A stretch of DNA of 7,746 nucleotides, from NCBI GenBank assembly GCA_938008535.1, contig CALLKF010000067.1, forward strand, positions 1 to 7,746, written 5' to 3'. A program made the translations under genes and the position numbers. The notes beneath the pieces are model-generated. The model did not search any database. It had not been told where the DNA came from and was given only the letters and a program-made list of their open reading frames with translations. Origin of the DNA: an uncultured Saprospirales bacterium. Lineage in GTDB: Bacteria > Bacteroidota > Bacteroidia > Chitinophagales > JADIYW01. This document shows positions 1 to 5,400 of the stretch, in pieces. Within the stretch, counting starts at the first letter, position 1. Each line of letters starts with the position of its first letter.

Positions 1-1309
1 TTTCAATATTTAATCTGTTTGCATAAATATAATTTGCTGTAACAGAATTTTCAAGAGATTCGATATCGTGAGACATCAACGTTTGATGATTTTTCCAATT
101 GAAATTTCTTCGTATAGTTTGTACTGAATAAATACTAAAAAAAATGAAGATACTGGTTACTAATATTTTAATAAAACTGCTATTACTAAAGTCTAATTTC
201 TTCTGCTGTATAAATTGAAATCCAAGGATAAAAGGTATACCAATAAACCATAAACTACCTAACAATAATGTTCTTTCTGAAAACATACCTGTGTACGGAA
301 TTGGGAAATTTGCATATAATGAAATACTTATCCAATAACACAAAATAAATAAACCAACGATGTTCTTTTTTATAAAAAGTTTGATACCAAATACCAACAT
401 TAGTACGGTTGAGATGATAGAAAATAGTACAGTTGGTTCTGTGATTGCTTTTGTTGGAAATAAATTATATCCATAATAAAAACGTAATGGAAATGGTGCA
501 ATCAACATTTTTATGTTGTAGAATAATATTTTAAACACGGTAGCTAAATAGACTAATTTGTTTGATTCATCTATCAATGGATTTTCAAAAATGTAAGTTT
601 CTCTTTTTACACCAGCCATTACTTTTAAAAAGACAAAAACTACCAAAACAAAGCAAATACTAAGAAATAAATAATTGCTCTTTTTCCATGATTTAGTTTT
701 ATAAAAAAGCACAATTAAAACTAATATGGGAAAATAAATAACACCAATTATTTTTGATAACAAACAGAGCACCAAATATAAAACAGATAAGATGATTGTC
801 TTTTTTGACGAATGGTTATCTAATAAAAATTGAGTAGCATATTTCAAAAATAAAACACCAAACAACAACACAAATAATTCATCTCTATTTTTTATTGAAT
901 TCACTACTTCAGTATGAATTGGATGAACCGCAAAAAAGAGTAATATACTTAAAGGCAAGAATTCATGAATGGTATTTAATTTTAATACAGTTACAAGAAA
1001 ATTATAAATCACTATCAAACAAAGTGCATATAACAAAATATTGAAAAAATGACTCACATGAGGATTATCCTTGAAAAACTGATATTCTAAAGCATATGAA
1101 ATTAAAACAACAGGTCGGTAATCTAATACCGTATTTCCACGAACTGCGTAAGGATGCGTTAAAATTTCAGGAATACCAACAATTCCTTTTTTTACATAAG
1201 TATTATTACTAACCACATAATCGTCATCTATATTATAATCATTCTGTATAGAGTTGCCATATATAACAAAAGCAAGGATTACTAATAAAAAATTGATCCA
1301 TTTTTGCAT
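1..1309 (-). CDS. TMTC-like GT-C glycosyltransferase, polytopic membrane protein (C-terminal TPR part cut off)
   Basis: An open frame runs from ATG at 1309 to the left edge, giving 436 codons without a stop. The protein is very hydrophobic, with about 11-12 likely membrane segments (first at residues 5-18, last near 380-398). Its motifs match the TMTC (transmembrane and TPR) O-mannosyltransferase-like family of the GT-C fold. After helix 1 there is an acidic extracytoplasmic loop with DDDY (28-31) followed by YRP (64-66). HPIHTE lies at 129-134 and RDE at 142-144, LSK at 184-186, a DUF1736-like stretch at about 240-310 starting with ENPL, and SERTLLLGS at 344-352. The soluble linker begins with RNFNW (401-405), the usual lead-in to TPR repeats, which would lie off the left edge. 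Family members transfer sugar from a polyprenyl-phosphate donor to exported proteins; the bacterial substrates are mostly unknown. The residue after LSK, commonly Glu in relatives I recall, is Ile here. Family assignment is confident; activity and substrate are inferred. Confidence 0.85.
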   Translation of the reverse strand, partial: MQKWINFLLVILAFVIYGNSIQNDYNIDDDYVVSNNTYVKKGIVGIPEILTHPYAVRGNTVLDYRPVVLISYALEYQFFKDNPHVSHFFNILLYALCLIVIYNFLVTVLKLNTIHEFLPLSILLFFAVHPIHTEVVNSIKNRDELFVLLFGVLFLKYATQFLLDNHSSKKTIILSVLYLVLCLLSKIIGVIYFPILVLIVLFYKTKSWKKSNYLFLSICFVLVVFVFLKVMAGVKRETYIFENPLIDESNKLVYLATVFKILFYNIKMLIAPFPLRFYYGYNLFPTKAITEPTVLFSIISTVLMLVFGIKLFIKKNIVGLFILCYWISISLYANFPIPYTGMFSERTLLLGSLWFIGIPFILGFQFIQQKKLDFSNSSFIKILVTSIFIFFSIYSVQTIRRNFNWKNHQTLMSHDIESLENSVTANYIYANRLNIE

Positions 1310-1350
1310 AGAAAAAATAGGTTATTAATGATAAAAATTATTTTTTGCAA

Positions 1351-1358
1351 CAAATATA
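1351..1358 (-). promoter_or_regulatory. Candidate -7 element of the TMTC-like gene promoter
   Basis: Read on the minus strand this is TATATTTG, a full match to the Bacteroidota sigma-factor -7 consensus TAnnTTTG. It lies 41 bases before the ATG at 1309, which would leave a leader of roughly 35 bases. The expected TTG at -33 is not clear: the nearest candidate is a TGG about 16 bases upstream. The call therefore rests on the -7 box and its position. Confidence 0.45.
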
Positions 1359-1397
1359 CACTTATCTCTTAAAACCATTTTTTCTTCTAGAAAATAA

Positions 1398-1426
1398 TTG
1401 ATAAAATTATTTAATATGTAGCATTG
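1398..1426 (+). promoter_or_regulatory. Candidate promoter for the 273-residue exported protein
   Basis: TTG at 1398-1400 is followed after 18 bases by TAGCATTG at 1419-1426, seven of eight positions of the Bacteroidota consensus TAnnTTTG. The spacing fits the usual range of about 17-23 bases. A transcript starting near 1432 would have a leader of about 74 bases before the ATG at 1506. In such AT-rich DNA a near-match can arise by chance, so support is moderate to weak. Confidence 0.35.
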
Positions 1427-1505
1427 GCAGATAAGTTAATTTTCATACTTTTTTGTTGTAAAATTTTTTTATTAGAAAAAAATACAGCATTTTTGTCACC
1501 GACAT

Positions 1506-2327
1506 ATGAAAAAATTATTTACATTATTTTTAGTATTTATTTCATTTTCCTCTTTTGCACAGAAAACTAAAGTAGATTCTCTTATTACTAAACTTTCTAA
1601 AAAGATTGCAGCTTCACAATATTTCTATCATCCTCAACTTTACATTGAAATTGCATATATAAGAGATGAATACAATGTTCCCAATTTATTAAAAGATGAT
1701 TCGGTTCTAATCAAACGTTTTAATGATTTTTATTATAAGCAATTTTATCCTTATGGAAAATTACTTAAAAGAAATTTCCAAATCACTGAAGATTGTATTA
1801 CTAGCGATGAGAATGCAAAGACATTAGAAGCATATAAATTGCTTATGTACAGTTTGTACGATAATTTTAAATTGCCAGATAATTATTTCAAAAGATTAGA
1901 AACATCTTCTAAAGAAGATGATCCGTTTATGTCAGAATATTATACATTAAACACGATTTATTTTATTAAAAGATTTAGAGGAAATAAATTATCTGTGACA
2001 CAAACTGCTCAACTAAAAACATTAGAAGATAAATTATCTAACAGTTTATTTTCGAACTATATTGTGAATAAACCATGGTCATTTTATAAATTAACTGCAA
2101 TTAAAGCTTTAAAAATAAATAAAAATCCTTTGGTAAATGATGTAGATATGTCTCCAGTCATAGATTATTATCTACGACATGGTTTGCCTGAAACAAATAT
2201 TTTAGATATTGATCCTGTGGAAGAAGACATAAAAAATAGCTTCTTAAAAAATAATATTGGAATGGATAAAGTAATGCAAATGGAAGCTATTTCACTTTTG
2301 TGGATAATTTTAATTGATAAAAAATAA
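1506..2327 (+). CDS. Exported protein of unknown function, 273 residues
   Basis: This is a complete frame from ATG to TAA. The start is supported by a textbook signal peptide: KK at residues 2-3, a hydrophobic core rich in Leu and Phe at 4-14, and a likely signal peptidase I site after SSFA (15-18), with Gln as the first mature residue, as is common in Bacteroidota. No Cys follows the cleavage site, so it is not a lipoprotein. The mature part is rich in Lys, Tyr, Phe, Leu and Asn, has one Cys (in EDC near residue 97) and two Trp, and reads as mainly helical with no visible repeats. I see no catalytic motif, no beta-rich Ig-like module and no type IX sorting domain, so it is probably periplasmic. 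It lies 125 bases before the giant gene on the same strand, but nothing else ties the two together. I do not recognise a family. That the gene is real and exported is well supported; its role is unknown. Confidence 0.85.
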   Translation: MKKLFTLFLVFISFSSFAQKTKVDSLITKLSKKIAASQYFYHPQLYIEIAYIRDEYNVPNLLKDDSVLIKRFNDFYYKQFYPYGKLLKRNFQITEDCITSDENAKTLEAYKLLMYSLYDNFKLPDNYFKRLETSSKEDDPFMSEYYTLNTIYFIKRFRGNKLSVTQTAQLKTLEDKLSNSLFSNYIVNKPWSFYKLTAIKALKINKNPLVNDVDMSPVIDYYLRHGLPETNILDIDPVEEDIKNSFLKNNIGMDKVMQMEAISLLWIILIDKK

Positions 2328-2353
2328 CGATTTTGCATGACTTATTCAAAATT

Positions 2354-2395
2354 AATGTTAAATTCGTCGATGTATTGTGTAAACAAATGTTAAAT
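2354..2395. repeat. 10-bp direct repeat upstream of the giant gene
   Basis: AATGTTAAAT occurs at 2354-2363 and again at 2386-2395, a centre-to-centre distance of 32 bases or about three helical turns. It lies 58-99 bases before the start of the giant gene, where a regulator could bind. The motif is AT-only apart from one G and the region is very AT-rich, so chance is a real alternative. I see no convincing -33/-7 promoter pair in this spacer; TTATTTTG at 2425-2432 is one mismatch from the -7 consensus but has no TTG at the right distance. No hairpin terminator is visible after the preceding gene. Confidence 0.3.
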
Positions 2396-2452
2396 ACAGC
2401 TCAAAAACCTAGAATAAAATTATGTTATTTTGTCAAATGTAATCCTTAATAT

Positions 2453-5400
2453 ATGAAAAGACTCAAGTATCTTAAATTGAACAATTGGAAAAAAATTAGC
2501 AGCATATTCTTGCTGTTTTTCCTATTTACACTCCATCAAAATCTGCAAGCACAGCAGTTCGTTAACATCTCTGTAACTTGGATTGGCGGTACAACCAATA
2601 TTGGTAATTGTGATGATCAAGGTGTAGGTTGCGATTTATCAAATCCATTTAACACACAGCCAGATCCAAGATGGAAGGTTGCTGGTAAATTAAACAACGA
2701 CCCAACATTTCCTGCTGTTCAAACTGAAGGAAGAGATGATGTTGGTCCAGGAAGTTCTTTTGCTTGGAATCATCCATTATTTTCAGCATCTAATTCTTGT
2801 GCTAGCTCCATTCAATTATATGGATTAACATTTGAAGATGATTGCGGTGATCCAAATGAATATGAACCAGTTTGTGGTGTTTTACAAGAAGATGATAATC
2901 TCTATTTATCAAATATTTTTGCACCACCAAGCATCAATTTCTTAACATACTCTCAAGGTGTAAATCATGATGTAGATATTACGTTAGGTGATGTATCTGC
3001 AAGAATACGTTTTAACTGGTCTGCAGCTGGTCCAGGTTCACCATCAGTAAATGATATTGCTCCTTTTGTATGTTACAATAGTAGAGCAAGATTACAAGTA
3101 ACCTCTGGTTTGTCAAACCCAGCTAATACTTTCTTATGGTATAATAACGCAGCTTTAACTGGTTTCCCAATCGGTAGTGGTAATACATATTTAACACCAC
3201 CAGTAACTGGTGTAACTAGTTATTGGGTTGCAGAAGGTACATTATTTGGTTGTAAAGGAGCAGCTACAAGAGTAACTGTTTCACCATTTAGCCAAATTGC
3301 AGCACCAACTGCTAGCATATCACCTTCTCCATACTGCGATGGTGCTCAAATTCAAATTACTGGAAATTCAACAGATGCAAACTCTGAAGGTAAATTTAAC
3401 TGGTACGCAAATATTAGCAGTGGTGCTGGTGTAGATTTATTATTTATTGGTAACCCATTAATTTACAACGTTAATGGTGCTACTACTATATATGTAACAG
3501 AAGAAATAAATGGATGTGAAAGTGTTCCAGTTGCTGTTAGTATCGCACCATTAGCTACTCCAACTGCTCCAGTTCCTGATGCAGTTACAGTTCAAGCATG
3601 TAATGGTACTCCTACTCAAGTTACTTTATCTGCTACTGGTGCTGCAACTCTAGAATGGTTTGCAGATGCTGGTGCTAATACACTTATTGGTACAGGTTCT
3701 TCTATTAATGTAACTGTTACCGGTGGTACAACTTTCTACGTTCGTTCTAATAATGGTACATGTGCTAGTCCTTTAGTGGCTGTTCCTGTTCCTGTTAATA
3801 ATGCACAAGCAGCAACTCCAGATGTTGACGTTATCAATGCTTGTTCTGGTAGTGCACCTTCTATTATTATAAATGATTTAGGTGGTGGCGAAGTATATGA
3901 CATTGCTACTGATCCTGATTTTGTTGACGTTTTATATGGTGATATTACACCAGATACATATACTTTAGATGTACAAACACAAGGAAAAACATATTATGTA
4001 AGAGCAAAAGGAAATGGTGTTTGTCCAAGTGAAATCGTTCCAGTGTTTATCGATGTTATCAATGGACCAACAAGTCCGGCAGTAGTAGCTGATAAAATTT
4101 GCGTAGGTAGTCCTGCAATTATTAGAGTAACAACTGCTTTCTCAGGAAAAATATATTTATATCAATTTGGGGTTGGTCCAGCAATAGATAGTTTTACTGT
4201 TGTTTCAAATCCTGTTGTTACATTTACTGTTCCAGGTTCTAATTTCCCAACAGCTGGAAACTATACTTTCTACATTCAACAGTCTGGCAATAGCTGCTTA
4301 TCTGATTTTGTTCCTGTTACTGTTGTCGTTAATGATGCACCTCCAGCTCCAGCAGTTGGTGGTACTAGAGTAGTGTGTGATCAAGAAGCAACTTATGTCC
4401 AAGCACAAGGTGTTGCTGGTGCAACCTTTACATGGTACACCACCGCAGCATTAACAAGAGCTGTTCAAGTTGGTGCAGTTTACAATATACCTGCTCCTTT
4501 ATTGGTTAATACCACTACAAACCCAGTTGTATTAAATTTCTATGTTACTCAAACTGTAAATGGTTGTCAAAGTCCGGCTTCAATTCAACAAGTAATTGTA
4601 TTACCTAGAGTAAATCCAGTTACTGTTGCAGAAAATATTTTGGATGTTTGCGTAGGTGGATTTGCAACTTTTGATGTTGATTTAGCAAATTCAGGAATCG
4701 GTACATTGCCAGGTGTTTTCTTAGGTTGGTATCCAACTCCAACTAGAGGTAATATTGGCTTCTATCCTGATGAACCAACTATTTTTGAAACTCCAAATTT
4801 ATATCATACTGAACTTTATTATGGTATTGTTCAACAAGCATGGAATTTAGGTGGCGGAAATATTAAATATTGTTCAAGCACACCAACTGAAGTTGCTGTT
4901 AATGTACAAGGTGTTCCTTCTGTAACTGTTCCAGATGTTCTTCCTGCTTGTGAAGGTGATACTGTATTTGTAGTTGTTACAATTCCAGAAAATTCTGATC
5001 AAGTATTAATTGGAATTCCAGGGTTTGGAACTATAGGTAGTGCAATCACAACTGGATTTGGTGGTGGTACACTTACTATTCCTTTACCACCTGACTTTTT
5101 CCCAGCTGGTGGTGGAGACTTTGGTTTATATATTGAAAACTTAGCAGATAATGGTTGTGAATCAGAAAGAACATATTTTAATGTTCATATTGATCCGACT
5201 CCTGTTGCTCCAACTGCTGCACCAGACACAATATGTGTTGGTCAATCAGCAAACTTAGTTGCTACAGGCGTAAATGGTGCAACATTTACTTGGTATGATG
5301 ATGTTACTTTATCTCATGGTATTCAAGTAGGTGCAGAGTATAATACTCCAGCACTATCTACTACTACTACATATTATGTTACACAAAAAACAGGCAACTG

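Noticed and set aside
1463..1483. Perfect inverted repeat with 8-base A/T arms and loop ATTAG
   Set aside because: The arms hold no G or C, and the site lies upstream of the 1506 gene rather than after any gene end, so a terminator is unlikely; homopolymer runs explain it.
1488..1495. CATTTTTG, one mismatch from the -7 promoter consensus
   Set aside because: It would leave a leader of only a few bases before the ATG at 1506, and no TTG lies at the right distance; the 1398-1426 pair fits better.
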